Below, piece after piece: positions 33,566-43,444 of a DNA stretch of 64,000 nt. Position 1 is the first letter of the stretch. The number at the start of each line of letters is the position of its first letter. The stretch is from assembly GCF_007556815.1 (NCBI RefSeq), contig NZ_CP041745.1, forward strand, positions 558,001 to 622,000, in the 5' to 3' direction. Below the pieces are notes generated by a model that was not told the origin of the DNA, searched no databases, and was given only the letters and a program-made list of their open reading frames with translations. A program made the translations under genes and the position numbers. Source of the DNA: Paraburkholderia megapolitana (GTDB lineage: Bacteria; Pseudomonadota; Gammaproteobacteria; Burkholderiales; Burkholderiaceae).

Positions 33566-34630
33566 TCAGGTTTCGCCGGCTTCCCACAGACCCGGCAACG
33601 GATTCGACGCATCGGGTGCGGCGAGGCCGAAGTGCCGGTACGTCAGCAGCGTCGCGACGCGCCCGCGCGGGGTGCGCTGCAGGAAGCCTTGCTGGATCAG
33701 ATACGGCTCGAGCACGTCCTCGATCGTGTCGCGCTCTTCACCGATCGCGGCCGCGAGGTTATCGACGCCCACCGGGCCACCGTTGAATTTGTGCAGGATC
33801 GCTTCGAGCAGCTTGCGGTCCATCAGGTCGAAGCCGACCGGGTCGACGTCGAGCATCACCAGTGCGTCATCCGCCACCTTCGCCGTGATGTTGCCGTCGG
33901 CCTTCACTTCGGCGAAGTCGCGCACGCGCCGCAGCAGGCGGTTCGCGATACGCGGCGTGCCGCGCGCACGTTTCGCGATCTCGAAGGCGCCGTCCGGATG
34001 GATCTGCGCGTTGAGCAGCGAAGCCGAGCGCGTGACGATGCGTGCGAGTTGTTCGGCGGTATAGAACTCGAGACGCGCGACGATCCCGAAGCGGTCGCGC
34101 AACGGGTTGGTCAGCATGCCGGCGCGGGTAGTCGCGCCGACCAGTGTGAACGGCTGCAGATCCAGCTTCACGCTGCGCGCGGCCGGACCTTCGCCGATCA
34201 TGATGTCGATCTGGTAGTCCTCGAGTGCCGGGTACAGGATCTCCTCGACGACCGGCGAGAGCCGGTGGATTTCGTCGATGAACAGCACGTCGTTGGCTTC
34301 GAGATTGGTCAGCAGCGCGGCGAGGTCGCCTGCGCGTTCGAGCACGGGCCCGGAGGTTTGCCGCAGGTTCACGCCCATTTCCCGCGCGATGATGTGCGCG
34401 AGCGTGGTCTTGCCGAGGCCAGGCGGCCCGAACAGCAGCACATGATCCAGCGATTCCGAGCGGCGCCGGGCTGCTTCGATGAAGATTTCAAGCTGACCGC
34501 GCACCTTTTCCTGCCCGATGTACTCGTCGAGCTGCTTCGGACGCAGCGCACGCTCGAACGCCTCCTCGTTCGGCGACACGGGCGTGGCGGCGATGATGCG
34601 TTCGGCGGCGAGTTTGTCGGTTTCAATCAT
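33566..34630 (-). CDS. ruvB: Holliday junction ATP-dependent helicase RuvB
   Basis: RuvB is the hexameric AAA+ motor that drives branch migration with RuvA. The 354-residue protein has Walker A in [16 protein letters not shown], Walker B in [13 protein letters not shown] and sensor [19 protein letters not shown] winged-helix DNA-binding domain ends in RTPRGRVAT. It lies 137 bp downstream of ruvA on the same strand. Confidence 0.98.
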   Translation of the reverse strand: MIETDKLAAERIIAATPVSPNEEAFERALRPKQLDEYIGQEKVRGQLEIFIEAARRRSESLDHVLLFGPPGLGKTTLAHIIAREMGVNLRQTSGPVLERAGDLAALLTNLEANDVLFIDEIHRLSPVVEEILYPALEDYQIDIMIGEGPAARSVKLDLQPFTLVGATTRAGMLTNPLRDRFGIVARLEFYTAEQLARIVTRSASLLNAQIHPDGAFEIAKRARGTPRIANRLLRRVRDFAEVKADGNITAKVADDALVMLDVDPVGFDLMDRKLLEAILHKFNGGPVGVDNLAAAIGEERDTIEDVLEPYLIQQGFLQRTPRGRVATLLTYRHFGLAAPDASNPLPGLWEAGET

Positions 34631-34767
34631 GGTGGGGATTGTACCGCGCGCCGCGCTATCGCAAACCCGGCCAACCCGCTAACCAGGCCAACACGGTCGA
34701 TCGGTCAGGGTGTGGGCCGCGCGGCGGCATGTGGAGCTCTATCCACGGCACGCGGCGAAGCCGGATG

Positions 34768-35349
34768 TCAGACTTTCGAGAGCGCCTTCAGCGCCAGTTT
34801 GATGCCGTCGGAAACCCCGGTACCGGCCGGCACGTTCTTGATTGCGGCCAGCGCTTCTTTCTCGGAGTAACCCAATGACAGCAGTGCATTCAGGATATCG
34901 GGTGCATGGCCCGAAGCCGATGCTGCACTCGCCATCGCGCCCAGATCCGCACCGAGCTTGCCCTTCAGTTCGAGCAGCAGGCGCTCGGCGGTCTTCTTGC
35001 CGATTCCCGGTACGCGTGTCAGACGCGCGGCGTCCTGCAGCGTGACGGTTTGCGACAGCTCGTGCACGCTCATGCCCGACAGCACGGCCAGCGCCATGCG
35101 CGCACCGATGCCGCTGATCTTCAGCAGTTCGCGAAACGTGGTGCGTTCTTGCAGGGTCGCGAAACCGTACAGCAGATGCGCGTCCTCACGGACGATCAAC
35201 TGGGTCAGCAGAACCACGCGCTCGCCGGTGGAAGGCAGGTTGTAGAACGTGCTCATCGGCACGTCGATTTCGTAGCCGACGCCGTTGCAATCGACCAGCA
35301 GGTGAGGCGGATTTTTTTCCAGCAGGACGCCGGCAATGCGACCGATCAT
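34768..35349 (-). CDS. ruvA: Holliday junction DNA helicase subunit RuvA
   Basis: A 193-residue tetramer-forming protein that binds four-way junctions and recruits RuvB. It starts [20 protein letters not shown] (OB fold), has two helix-hairpin-helix motifs ([18 protein letters not shown] and [19 protein letters not shown]) and a C-terminal domain ending in ALKALSKV that contacts RuvB. It is 48 bp downstream of ruvC. Confidence 0.98.
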   Translation of the reverse strand: MIGRIAGVLLEKNPPHLLVDCNGVGYEIDVPMSTFYNLPSTGERVVLLTQLIVREDAHLLYGFATLQERTTFRELLKISGIGARMALAVLSGMSVHELSQTVTLQDAARLTRVPGIGKKTAERLLLELKGKLGADLGAMASAASASGHAPDILNALLSLGYSEKEALAAIKNVPAGTGVSDGIKLALKALSKV

Positions 35350-35397
35350 GGCGGGTTCAACCGATTGAGAAAGCGCGAGTGTAGCGCAGCGCGCAGG

Positions 35398-35940
35398 TTA
35401 GCCGACAAGGCGCCCGCGCCGCACGCGCAGGCCTTTTTTGGCAAGCGCCGGCGCGAGGCCGCCCAGCGTGCTCAACGTGTTGCCACTGTGAGCGTGGCAG
35501 ATCGCCATGCCGAGCGCGTCGGCGGCGTCGGTGCCCGGCAGGCCCGACAGGTTCAGCAGGCGCACGACCATGTGCTGCATCTGTTCCTTCGTTGCGCGGC
35601 CGTAGCCGACCACCGCTTGCTTCAACTGCAGGGCGGTGTACTCGGCCACCGGCACGCCGCCCGCGACGAGCCCGCAGATCGCCGCGCCGCGCGCCTGGCC
35701 GAGCAACAAGGTGGACTGCGGATTGACGTTCACGAAGACTTTTTCGATTGCGGATTGATCGGGCGCGTGCTGGCGGATCAATGTCGAGATGCCCTCGAAG
35801 ATCGTGCCGAGGCGCGACGGCAGGTCCGCGTCCGACGTCTTGATGACGCCGCTCGCGACATACGCAAGCTGATGGCCGGACTGGTCGATGACGCCGAAGC
35901 CGGTCACGCGCAAACCTGGATCGATGCCGAGAATTCTCAT
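35398..35940 (-). CDS. ruvC: Crossover junction endodeoxyribonuclease RuvC
   Basis: RuvC cuts Holliday junctions. It is 180 residues long with the RNase H-like acidic residues in [17 protein letters not shown] (Asp7), SAIEKVFVN (Glu) and [15 protein letters not shown] (two Asp). A terminator lies between purH and ruvC, so ruvC should have its own promoter in the 165 bp gap. Confidence 0.98.
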   Translation of the reverse strand: MRILGIDPGLRVTGFGVIDQSGHQLAYVASGVIKTSDADLPSRLGTIFEGISTLIRQHAPDQSAIEKVFVNVNPQSTLLLGQARGAAICGLVAGGVPVAEYTALQLKQAVVGYGRATKEQMQHMVVRLLNLSGLPGTDAADALGMAICHAHSGNTLSTLGGLAPALAKKGLRVRRGRLVG

Positions 35941-35988
35941 GAAATGCGCTGGGAAAGGACTGCTTGCGATACTACAACGAATCGCATG

Positions 35989-36025
35989 AAAAACGGCCGG
36001 CGGGGCGTGCAGCCCGGCCGGCCGT
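35989..36025 (-). terminator. Terminator of purH, before ruvC
   Basis: ACGGCCGGC (35993-36001) and GCCGGCCGT (36017-36025) pair with a 15-base loop; on the minus strand the stem is followed by five T (35993-35989). It separates dusB-fis-purH from ruvCAB. Confidence 0.7.
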
Positions 36026-36105
36026 GTTCATCGTGCCATTCGCGCAGGGTAGGTGGCTACCCGTGCATGGACGTGGGAAACCCGGTTACGTGCTCAGTGA
36101 TGTCG

Positions 36106-37671
36106 TCAATGACGGAAATGCCGCACACCCGTCAAAACCATCGCGATGCCGTGTTCATCGGCGGCGGCGATCACTTCGTCGTCGCGCATCGAACCACCCG
36201 GCTGGATCACGCAGGTCGCGCCTGCGTTGACCACGACGTCGAGGCCGTCGCGGAACGGGAAGAACGCATCCGACGCCACCGCCGAACCGCCCAGCGACAA
36301 CCCCGCGTTCTGCGCCTTGATGCTAGCAATCCGAGCCGAATCGACACGACTCATCTGGCCGGCGCCGACGCCGAGCGTCATGCCATTGCCGCAGAACACG
36401 ATCGCGTTCGACTTCACGTACTTCGCCACGCGCCAGGCGAACAGCAGATCGTCCGTTTCCTTCGGAGTAGGCTGGCGCTTCGTGACCACGCGCAGTTCGT
36501 CCGGTTGCACGTTGCGCGCATCGAGCGATTGCACGAGCAGGCCGCCGCCCACACGCTTCAGGTCGAACGCATTGTGACCGTCGCCGAGTGCGATTTCGAG
36601 CAGGCGGACGTTCTGCTTCGCGGCGAACACCTGCTTTGCCGCAGCGCTGAAAGCGGGCGCGATCAGCACTTCGACAAACTGCTTCGCCACGGCTTGCGCA
36701 GCCGCTTCGTCGACTTCGCGATTGAACGCGATGATCCCGCCGAACGCCGAAGTCGGGTCCGTCTGCAGCGCCTTCAGATACGCTTCGTGCGCACCTGCGG
36801 CGACTGCGACACCGCACGGATTCGCATGCTTGACGATCACGCAGGCGGGCACGTCGAACGTCTTCACGCATTCCCATGCTGCGTCGGAATCGGCGATGTT
36901 GTTGTACGACAGTTCCTTGCCCTGCAACTGGTGGTAGTTAGCAAGCGCGCCCGCCGGTGCTGCGAGGTCGCGGTAGAACGCCGCACCCTGATGCGGGTTT
37001 TCGCCGTAGCGCAGGTCCTGCACCTTGTCGAACGCGAGGTTCAGCGTAGCCGGGTACGCGTTGCGCGACTTGTGTTGCAGTTCGTCGGTGAGGCTTGTCA
37101 GGTAGTTCGTGATCGCGCCGTCGTACTGCGCGGTGTGCGCGAATACTTTCGTGGCGAGCCGGAAGTTGGTCGCATAGCTCACCGCGTTCGCGTTCGCGCG
37201 CATTTCGTCGAGTACCTTCGCGTAGTCGACCGGATCGACCACGACCGTCACGTCGCGATGATTCTTCGCAGCCGAGCGCAGCATGGTCGGCCCACCGATA
37301 TCGATGTTCTCGATCGCGTCTTCCAGCAAGCACTCTTCCTTCGACACCGTTTGCACGAACGGGTACAGGTTCACGACGAGCAGGTCGATGGTAGGGATGC
37401 CGTGCTTGTCGAGCGCCGCCATGTGCTCGGGCAGATCGCGGCGCGCGAGGATGCCGCCGTGCACCTTCGGGTGCAGCGTCTTCACGCGACCGTCGAGCAT
37501 TTCCGGGAATCCTGTGTAGTCGGCGACTTCAGTGACCGCGAGGCCCGCATCCGCGAGCAGTTTTGCCGTGCCGCCTGTCGACAGGAGCTTGACGCCGAGA
37601 GCGGACAGCGACTTCGCGAAGTCGACGATGCCGGACTTGTCGGAAACGGAGATGAGCGCTTGCTTGATCAT
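36106..37671 (-). CDS. purH: Bifunctional AICAR transformylase / IMP cyclohydrolase
   Basis: PurH performs the last two steps of IMP synthesis. The 521-residue protein has the N-terminal cyclohydrolase ([35 protein letters not shown], about residues 1-195) and the C-terminal transformylase with [13 protein letters not shown] (the catalytic Lys-His) and [11 protein letters not shown]. It is 45 bp downstream of fis and is closed by a minus-strand terminator. Confidence 0.98.
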   Translation of the reverse strand: MIKQALISVSDKSGIVDFAKSLSALGVKLLSTGGTAKLLADAGLAVTEVADYTGFPEMLDGRVKTLHPKVHGGILARRDLPEHMAALDKHGIPTIDLLVVNLYPFVQTVSKEECLLEDAIENIDIGGPTMLRSAAKNHRDVTVVVDPVDYAKVLDEMRANANAVSYATNFRLATKVFAHTAQYDGAITNYLTSLTDELQHKSRNAYPATLNLAFDKVQDLRYGENPHQGAAFYRDLAAPAGALANYHQLQGKELSYNNIADSDAAWECVKTFDVPACVIVKHANPCGVAVAAGAHEAYLKALQTDPTSAFGGIIAFNREVDEAAAQAVAKQFVEVLIAPAFSAAAKQVFAAKQNVRLLEIALGDGHNAFDLKRVGGGLLVQSLDARNVQPDELRVVTKRQPTPKETDDLLFAWRVAKYVKSNAIVFCGNGMTLGVGAGQMSRVDSARIASIKAQNAGLSLGGSAVASDAFFPFRDGLDVVVNAGATCVIQPGGSMRDDEVIAAADEHGIAMVLTGVRHFRH

Positions 37672-37716
37672 GGTGGGGACGGGGAGCCGAAAAGGGACGA
37701 GGCGGGGCGCGCGACG

Positions 37717-37950
37717 CTACAGCAGGCCGTGCTGTTGCAGCTTCTTGCGCAGCGTATTGCGGTTGATGCCGAGATACTCGGCGGCGAGCGACTGGTTGCC
37801 GCCCGCCTGCTGGAGTACTACCTCGAGCATCGGTTTTTCGACGCACGCCATCACCATTTCATAGACGTCGTGCGGATTGGAGCCGTCGAGATCCTGGAAG
37901 TACATCCCCAGGCTATCGCGGACGCATTGTTCGATGTTGTGCTTGCTCAT
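37717..37950 (-). CDS. fis: Fis-family DNA-binding protein
   Basis: A 77-residue nucleoid protein related to Fis. The C-terminal helix-turn-helix reads QSLAAEYLGINRNTLRKKL, as in E. coli Fis; the N-terminal dimerisation arm is shorter than in enterics, as usual for beta-proteobacteria. Its ATG overlaps the stop of dusB, matching the dusB-fis operon known in E. coli. Its DNA bending role here is assumed from the family. Confidence 0.93.
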   Translation of the reverse strand: MSKHNIEQCVRDSLGMYFQDLDGSNPHDVYEMVMACVEKPMLEVVLQQAGGNQSLAAEYLGINRNTLRKKLQQHGLL

Positions 37951-39011
37951 GCTGCCAGTCGGTCGGTATGGTCCGGCTCGCCGTCGTTGTTCACGTCGTC
38001 GTCGACGTACACGAGGCGCTCGGAAAGCGCGCTCTGTGCGTCGAAAAATTCGTTGACGGCGAGCAGTTGTTCGCGCGTCGTGTCCAGCGTATTCATGCGA
38101 TGCCGGAACACGTTGGCGCCAGAAAGGCCGCGAGTGTACCAGCCGATGTGCTTGCGCGCAGTACGGACACCGGTGAATTCACCGTAAAACGCGTAGTGAT
38201 CTTCAAGATGCTCGTTCATGATCTGCTGGATTTCGACCACGCGCGGCGCCGGCAACAGCTCGCCGGTACGCAGGTAATGCTCGATTTCGCGGAATAGCCA
38301 CGGGCGCCCCTGGGCCGCGCGGCCGATCATGATTGCATCCGCGCCGGTGGCGGCCAGCACGGCCTGCGCTTTCTGCGGCGTCGAGATATCGCCGTTCGCC
38401 ACCACGGGGATGTGCGCCGCGGCCTTGACGGCGGCGATCGTGTCGTATTCAGCATCGCCGCGATAGAGGTCGGCGCGCGTGCGGCCGTGCACCGTGAGCA
38501 TCGAAATGCCGGCTTCTTCGGCGATGCGCGCGATTGTCAGCGCGTTGCGGTTGTCGCGATCCCAGCCAGTGCGGATTTTCAGCGTGACCGGCACGGCATC
38601 TGGGCCGATGCCCACGGCGTCGACCACCGCGGACACGATGCGCTGCACGAGCGGTTCGTTCTGCAGCAGCGCGGAGCCAGCGGCGACGTTGCACACCTTC
38701 TTCGCGGGGCAGCCCATGTTGATGTCGATGATCTGCGCGCCGTTCGCAACGTTGTAACGGGCCGCTTCGGCCATCATGGCCGGATCGGCCCCCGCGATCT
38801 GCACTGCGATCGGCTCGACCTCGCCGGCGTGATTCGCGCGGCGCATGGTTTTCTCGCTCTTCCACAGCTGCGCATTCGACGCGACCATCTCCGACACCGC
38901 ATAGCCCGCGCCCAGCCGCTTGCAGAGCTGGCGGAACGGCCGGTCCGTCACGCCGGCCATCGGGGCGACGAACAGGTTGTTGCGCAGATTGTGGGAGCCG
39001 AGAGTAGGCAT
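37947..39011 (-). CDS. dusB: tRNA-dihydrouridine synthase B
   Basis: DusB reduces uridine to dihydrouridine in tRNA using FMN. The ATG at 39011 begins the family N-terminus MPTLGSHNLRNNLFVAPMAGVTD and gives 354 residues; the frame is open up to 39233 but with no family content. IDINMGCPAKKVCN holds the catalytic cysteine and GADAIMIGRAAQGRPWLF the phosphate-binding site. A C-terminal extension of about 25 acidic residues follows the core. The stop overlaps the fis start. Confidence 0.96.
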   Translation of the reverse strand: MPTLGSHNLRNNLFVAPMAGVTDRPFRQLCKRLGAGYAVSEMVASNAQLWKSEKTMRRANHAGEVEPIAVQIAGADPAMMAEAARYNVANGAQIIDINMGCPAKKVCNVAAGSALLQNEPLVQRIVSAVVDAVGIGPDAVPVTLKIRTGWDRDNRNALTIARIAEEAGISMLTVHGRTRADLYRGDAEYDTIAAVKAAAHIPVVANGDISTPQKAQAVLAATGADAIMIGRAAQGRPWLFREIEHYLRTGELLPAPRVVEIQQIMNEHLEDHYAFYGEFTGVRTARKHIGWYTRGLSGANVFRHRMNTLDTTREQLLAVNEFFDAQSALSERLVYVDDDVNNDGEPDHTDRLAA

Positions 39012-39161
39012 CGGGCGAGTCGAAAAAAAGGAGCGCAAAAGCCGTCCGCTGCGCGGACGAATTGACAATTTGCGAGGGAAAACCGCCATTTTACCGTTAA
39101 CGGATTCCTGGCAAACCCCTTGAGTCTGCTGTAACCCATTAAATCTTCTATGAAAGTGCCC

Positions 39162-39208
39162 GCGCTCATAGACCAACATGCGGACCCGGATGCGTGGGCT
39201 ATGAGCGC
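39162..39208. other. 10 bp inverted repeat upstream of dusB
   Basis: GCGCTCATAG and CTATGAGCGC are separated by 27 bp in the 205 bp gap between the UbiH-family gene and dusB. There is no T run, so I cannot tell an operator from a hairpin in the ubiH message. A perfect CCGTTAACGG palindrome lies at 39094-39103 in the same gap. Confidence 0.4.
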
Positions 39209-39216
39209 TCGTGCGT

Positions 39217-40431
39217 TCAGCGGCGCTGGCCAAACATCATCTGGCGGGCGAGGGCGGTCTTTACTGGCGGCGCAAATTCAAGCGCGGTGAGCGCGAGGCC
39301 GCGCAGTGTGGCGAACGGTGCGAAATCGACGGTAAAGACGCGGGCGAGCGTGTCGGTGGCGCGGATCGTGAGGCGCCGGTCGAGCGCGCGACGCTGCGCG
39401 AAGGTGGCGAGCGCGAGCGGCGTTGCGCCGTGCAGCGACAAGGCATCCGCGAGCGCGTGCGCATCGCGCAGACCGAGATTCAACCCCTGGCCCGCCACCG
39501 GATGCAGCGTCTGCGCCGCATTGCCCACCGCGACGATGCGGCCCTTGACGAGCGTATCGACTGCATTGAGTCCGAGCGGAAACGAAGCACGGCCGGTGAT
39601 TTGCGTGAAACGTCCCATGCGGTTGCCGAATGCCGTGCCGAGTTCGCGTAGAAACGCGTCGTCGGGCAACTGTGCGCGGCGTGCGGCGAGTTCGGGCGCA
39701 CAGCACCAGACGAGCGCGAACTCCGCGCCGCGCGCACCGCCGATCGGCAGTAGCGCGATCGGCCCTTCCGGTGTGAAGCGTTCCCACGCGACGTGCCGTT
39801 GCGGAGCCGAGACGCTGACAGTCCCGACGAGTGCCGTTTGTCCGTAGTCGCGTGAACTGCCGCTGTCGGCGTCGCGTGCTCCTTGTTCGTGAAACAAGCC
39901 ACCTTCGGCATTCACGAGGATGCGGGTGCGCAAGTTGCGTGAGCCGTGCGCGCCGGTGATGGGCAGCGTTACGCCATCGTCTTCCTGCACCGGCGTTTGC
40001 GCGGCGGTGGACGTGAGCCAGTGCACTGCGGTCGGCCGGACCGCATCGGCGAGCGCGCCGACAATCGAGCCGTAGCGCAGCACATAACCGAGCGCGGGCA
40101 GACCGTGTTCCTTGTGATCGATCAGCGTGCGCCCGAAGTGACCGCGCTGCGATACGTGAATGCGCTGGATCGCGGTTGCATCGTCGGGCCAGCGCAGCGG
40201 CTCGAGAATCATCCGGCTGCCGTGCGAGACGGCAATCGCGCGCGGATCGGAGCGCGCGTGTTCCGGTTCGCGCGCATCGATGAGCGCCACCGACAACGCC
40301 TGTGTCGCGCTACGCCGCGACAGCCAGCCCGCGAGCGCGAGACCGACCGGACCGGCGCCGACGATCGTCACGTCGTAATCGAATGGGGTGCTGGCCGTGG
40401 CGGAAGAGGGGGCTGCGGACACTTCGCTCAT
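39217..40431 (-). CDS. UbiH/UbiF/VisC-family FAD-dependent hydroxylase
   Basis: A 404-residue flavoprotein monooxygenase of the ubiquinone hydroxylase family. The FAD dinucleotide loop VGAGPVGLALAGWLSR is near residues 25-40, and GNAAQTLHPVAGQGLN plus LGLRDAHALA form the second FAD motif. Downstream of pepP this is usually UbiH or UbiF; which ring position it hydroxylates cannot be read by eye. Its ATG overlaps the pepP TGA, so the two are translationally coupled. Confidence 0.9.
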   Translation of the reverse strand: MSEVSAAPSSATASTPFDYDVTIVGAGPVGLALAGWLSRRSATQALSVALIDAREPEHARSDPRAIAVSHGSRMILEPLRWPDDATAIQRIHVSQRGHFGRTLIDHKEHGLPALGYVLRYGSIVGALADAVRPTAVHWLTSTAAQTPVQEDDGVTLPITGAHGSRNLRTRILVNAEGGLFHEQGARDADSGSSRDYGQTALVGTVSVSAPQRHVAWERFTPEGPIALLPIGGARGAEFALVWCCAPELAARRAQLPDDAFLRELGTAFGNRMGRFTQITGRASFPLGLNAVDTLVKGRIVAVGNAAQTLHPVAGQGLNLGLRDAHALADALSLHGATPLALATFAQRRALDRRLTIRATDTLARVFTVDFAPFATLRGLALTALEFAPPVKTALARQMMFGQRR

Positions 40432-41867
40432 GGCTGCTGGTGGTTAGCACCCGCCGCTGCGCGCGCTTCCTGCATCAGCGCTTCGATTTCATCGGCGGTG
40501 ACGGGGACGTCGCGCGTGAGCAGCTCGCAGCCGTCGGCGGTAACGACTGCGTCGTCTTCGATGCGGATGCCGATGTTCCAGTATTGCTCGGGGACATCGT
40601 CGGCGGGGCGGATGTAGAGACCGGGTTCGATGGTCAGTGCCATCGACGGCTGCAGGGTGCGCCATGGCAGCGCACCCTGTTCATCGCGTTCGGCGCCGCG
40701 CTCGCGATAGTCGCCGCAATCGTGCACGTCCATGCCGATCCAGTGGCTGGTGCGGTGCATGTAGAAGCGTGCGTATGCGCGTTCGGTAATCACGTCATCA
40801 ACGGATGCATAGCGCTGACGATCGACGATGCCCGTATCGAGCAACCCTTGCGCGAGCACCCGCACAGCCGCCTGATGGGGCGCATCGAAGGTGACGCCGG
40901 GACGGGTCGCGGCGACGGCAGCCTGCTGCGCGGCGAGCACGATGTCGTACAGCTCGCGCTGCGCGGGCGAGAACCGGCCGCTCGCGGGGAACGTGCGCGT
41001 GATGTCCGACGCATAGCCGTCGAGTTCGCACGCGGCGTCGATCAGGATCAGGTCGCCGTCCCGCGCGATCGTGTTGCCCGCGGCGTAATGCAGCACGCAC
41101 GCATTCGCACCGGCCGCGACGATTGAACCGTACGCCGGCGCCTGTGCGCCATAGCGGCGGAATGTATAAAGCAGTTCGGCTTCGAGTTCGTATTCGTGCA
41201 CACCGGGGCGGCATACCGCCATCGCGCGGCGATGCGCGAGCGCGGAGATCTGCCCGGCGCGACGCATGATCGCGAGTTCGTGGGTGTCCTTGAAGAGCCG
41301 CATGTCGTCGAGCAGCGGCAGCAGGTCGTGTGCGCTCACCGGTGCGGCGGTTCCGCTGCGGCTCTGCGCGCGCACCGTGTCGAGCCAGCCGCGTACCTTC
41401 GTGTCGAGTTCCGCCGAGGCGCCGAGTGCGTAGTGCAGCGCGGGTTTGTCGGCGAGGATGCGGGGCAGTTCGGTATCGATGTCGTCGATGGCGAATGCTG
41501 CGTCGAAGCCGAAAGTTTCGCGTGCGCCTTCCGGGCCGAAGCGGAAACCTTCCCAGATTTCTCGTTCGACATTTTTTGCGCGGCAGAACAGGATCGCCGC
41601 CGGTTCGCCCGGCTGTGCGCTTGCGTCGAGGACGAGTGTCGCCTGGGGTTCGGTGAAGCCGGTCAGGTAATAGAAGTAGCTGTCGTGGCGGTACGGGTAT
41701 TCCGCGTCGCGGTTGCGGATCGCCTCGGGTGCGGTTGGCACGAGGGCCACGCCGCCGCCTTGTGCGCGTAGTGCGGCGAGGACGCGTTCGCGGCGGGCGC
41801 GGTAGAGGTCGATGGCCGGGGGCGCGGCGGGCGTCGGGTCGCCCTGGAGTTCGGTGAGCTTGTTCAT
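40428..41867 (-). CDS. pepP: Xaa-Pro aminopeptidase
   Basis: PepP removes an N-terminal residue preceding proline. The ATG at 41867 gives 479 residues; the open frame extends 43 codons upstream without family content. Metal ligands of the pita-bread fold are seen in LILIDAACELDGYASDITRT (two Asp), HRTSHWIGMDVHD (His) and MALTIEPGLYI (Glu). It is the first gene of pepP-ubiH on the minus strand. The repeat element lies just upstream. Confidence 0.95.
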   Translation of the reverse strand: MNKLTELQGDPTPAAPPAIDLYRARRERVLAALRAQGGGVALVPTAPEAIRNRDAEYPYRHDSYFYYLTGFTEPQATLVLDASAQPGEPAAILFCRAKNVEREIWEGFRFGPEGARETFGFDAAFAIDDIDTELPRILADKPALHYALGASAELDTKVRGWLDTVRAQSRSGTAAPVSAHDLLPLLDDMRLFKDTHELAIMRRAGQISALAHRRAMAVCRPGVHEYELEAELLYTFRRYGAQAPAYGSIVAAGANACVLHYAAGNTIARDGDLILIDAACELDGYASDITRTFPASGRFSPAQRELYDIVLAAQQAAVAATRPGVTFDAPHQAAVRVLAQGLLDTGIVDRQRYASVDDVITERAYARFYMHRTSHWIGMDVHDCGDYRERGAERDEQGALPWRTLQPSMALTIEPGLYIRPADDVPEQYWNIGIRIEDDAVVTADGCELLTRDVPVTADEIEALMQEARAAAGANHQQP

Positions 41868-41984
41868 CGTGCGATTGTAGCGCTCTATGCGCTGGTCGTT
41901 CAGGGGCTGCCGGGCGCTGGCGGCGGTGCCTGTTGCCGCCGCGCGGCTAGTCGTGCTTTTGCCTGGGACGGGGGCTTTGTTTTG

Positions 41985-42130
41985 GCGCCTCGCCACTGGT
42001 TCTTGTTTGCCTCTGCCGGCGGCTTTTCGTTAGCGCTTCGCGGCGGGTTCTTGTTTGCCTGGGCAGGCGGCTCTCCGTTAGCGCCTCGCGGCGCGGGCGT
42101 TGCCCCTGTGCGGGGCGGCACCTACTTTCT
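41985..42130. repeat. 48-49 bp tandem subrepeats in the left repeat arm
   Basis: GCGCCTCGC-like units start at 41985, 42034 and 42082. Each of the first two continues with GGTTCTTGTTTGCCT, a GGCGGC block and TCGTTA or CCGTTA. The third is cut short by GGGCGTTGCCCCTGTG. The same order is found inverted in the right arm. Confidence 0.75.
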
Positions 42131-42298
42131 TTGCGCGGCAAAGAAAGTAGGCAAAGAAAGCCGCTCGAGACGTTACCGAGTCCTTTCCGTGTGCAGCCGT
42201 CGTGGCCCGCATCTAAGTGTCGTCCTCGCATTGACGCGGCAGTGGTCCGAGACGAGATCACACCTCGCACATTCAACGACAGTGACAAGGCCATCATC
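41997..42298. repeat. Left arm of large inverted repeat element
   Basis: About 300 bp that matches the reverse complement of 42543-42838 at roughly nine bases in ten. It holds the subrepeats, a GTTGCCCCTGTGCGGGGC segment and the hairpin CCTACTTTCTTTG-CGCGG-CAAAGAAAGTAGG (42121-42151), a perfect 13 bp stem. I remember near-identical CTTTCTTTG hairpin repeats scattered through Burkholderia and Paraburkholderia genomes. Frames in it are rich in Arg, Pro and Ala and have no family likeness. Confidence 0.85.
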
Positions 42299-42542
42299 CG
42301 TTCCGGCGGGCTTCGCCGCCGATGGGCATAACCCTCTCCGTCTTCGTTTGGCGCCTCGTTCCGTCTTCGACTTCAGGCTTGCTTGTTACCCTTCAACTTG
42401 CCATCTTAAATTCGTTGCCAACATCGCGGTCCGCGTGCGCCTGGAACCGTCCTTCAGCGTTCGCCTTCGGCTTTGACGTCGCGCTCTTTGGGCCGGGTTT
42501 CCGCGGTGGTCACCCAACCGCGAGCACGTAGTGCGAGCGGGG
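42299..42542. other. Spacer between the repeat arms
   Basis: About 244 bp with no inverted partner and no credible gene. Around 42400 it is less GC-rich than its surroundings. It may be a remnant of what the repeat once carried, or simple separating DNA. Confidence 0.4.
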
Positions 42543-42838
42543 TGAATGACGGCCTTGTCACTGATGTTGGGGGTGCGAGGGATGGTCTCGTCTCGGACCA
42601 CTGCCGGGTCACCGCGAGGGCGACACTTAGATGCGGGCCACTTCGGCTGCACACGGAAAGGACTCGATAACGTTTCGAGCGGCTTTCTTTGCCTACTTTC
42701 TTTGCCGCGCAAAGAAAGTAGGTGCCGCCCCGCACAGGGGCAACGCCTGCGCCGCGAGGCGCTAACGGAGAGCCGCCTGCACAGGCAAACAAGGACCAGC
42801 CGCGAGGCGCTAACGAAAATCCGCCGGAGAGGCAAACA
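42543..42838. repeat. Right arm of large inverted repeat element
   Basis: The inverted partner of 41997-42298. Its copy of the 13 bp stem hairpin is at 42692-42722 with loop CCGCG. It ends about 100 bp before the NUDIX gene; an A-rich stretch (42883-42893) follows. Confidence 0.85.
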
Positions 42839-42937
42839 AACCAGCCAGGAGCCACCACCCCGCCCCCGCGCAGGGCCAAACCGCAAAAAAAAACCGCCCC
42901 CTGAGCCAAAACCCCAAACCCTGTAAAATACGCCCCC

Positions 42938-43444
42938 ATGGAAACATGGGCCCCCCACGTCACAGTCGCCGCCGTCATCGAGCGCGATGGCCGCTTCCTG
43001 CTGGTCGAGGAACATACGCCCGCTGGGCTGCGGCTCAACCAGCCGGCCGGTCACCTCGAAGCAGGTGAAACGCTCGTCGAAGCAGCAGCCCGCGAGACGC
43101 TAGAAGAATCGGCGCATCCGTTCGCGCCCGACGCACTGGTCGGCATCTACATGACGCACTTCGAGCCGACAGCAGGCAGCAGCGACAGCACAGGCACCAC
43201 GTACCTGCGCTTCACATTCTGCGGGCAGGCTGCAGAAGCGCTGGATGAACGAGCACTCGATCCGGACATCGTCCGCACTCTGTGGATGACCGCCGACGAG
43301 CTCCGCGCCTGTCCCGAACGGCATCGCACGCCGCTCGTGATGCGCTGCGTCGACGACTACCTCGCGGGCCGGCGTTTTCCGCTCGATCTCGTCCACACGC
43401 ACGCGGTCGCGCCCTCCGCATCAAGCAAGTCAGGCAACCCATGA
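42938..43444 (+). CDS. NUDIX hydrolase, NudJ-like
   Basis: A 168-residue NUDIX protein. The Nudix box is [20 protein letters not shown] followed by SA, with Ala in place of the usual final Gly. Position before mnmA matches E. coli NudJ (nudJ-mnmA), a phosphatase for thiamine pyrophosphate and nucleotides. The ATG follows a TAAAATAC motif that might be a -10. Its stop overlaps the mnmA ATG. Confidence 0.9.
   Translation: METWAPHVTVAAVIERDGRFLLVEEHTPAGLRLNQPAGHLEAGETLVEAAARETLEESAHPFAPDALVGIYMTHFEPTAGSSDSTGTTYLRFTFCGQAAEALDERALDPDIVRTLWMTADELRACPERHRTPLVMRCVDDYLAGRRFPLDLVHTHAVAPSASSKSGNP

Noticed and set aside
34906..38187. 1093-codon plus-strand open frame across ruvA, ruvC, purH and fis
   Set aside because: It is antisense to four clearly conserved genes. 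Its composition (His, Arg, Gln, Val, Leu rich) is what GC-rich codon bias produces on the opposite strand.
41985..42838. CRISPR array
   Set aside because: The repeats are degenerate, directly adjacent without unique spacers, and arranged as inverted arms; no cas gene is near.
41900..43054. Several Arg/Pro/Ala-rich frames in the repeat element
   Set aside because: They occur in almost every frame of both arms and mirror the repeat structure, so they are products of GC-rich repeats and not genes.
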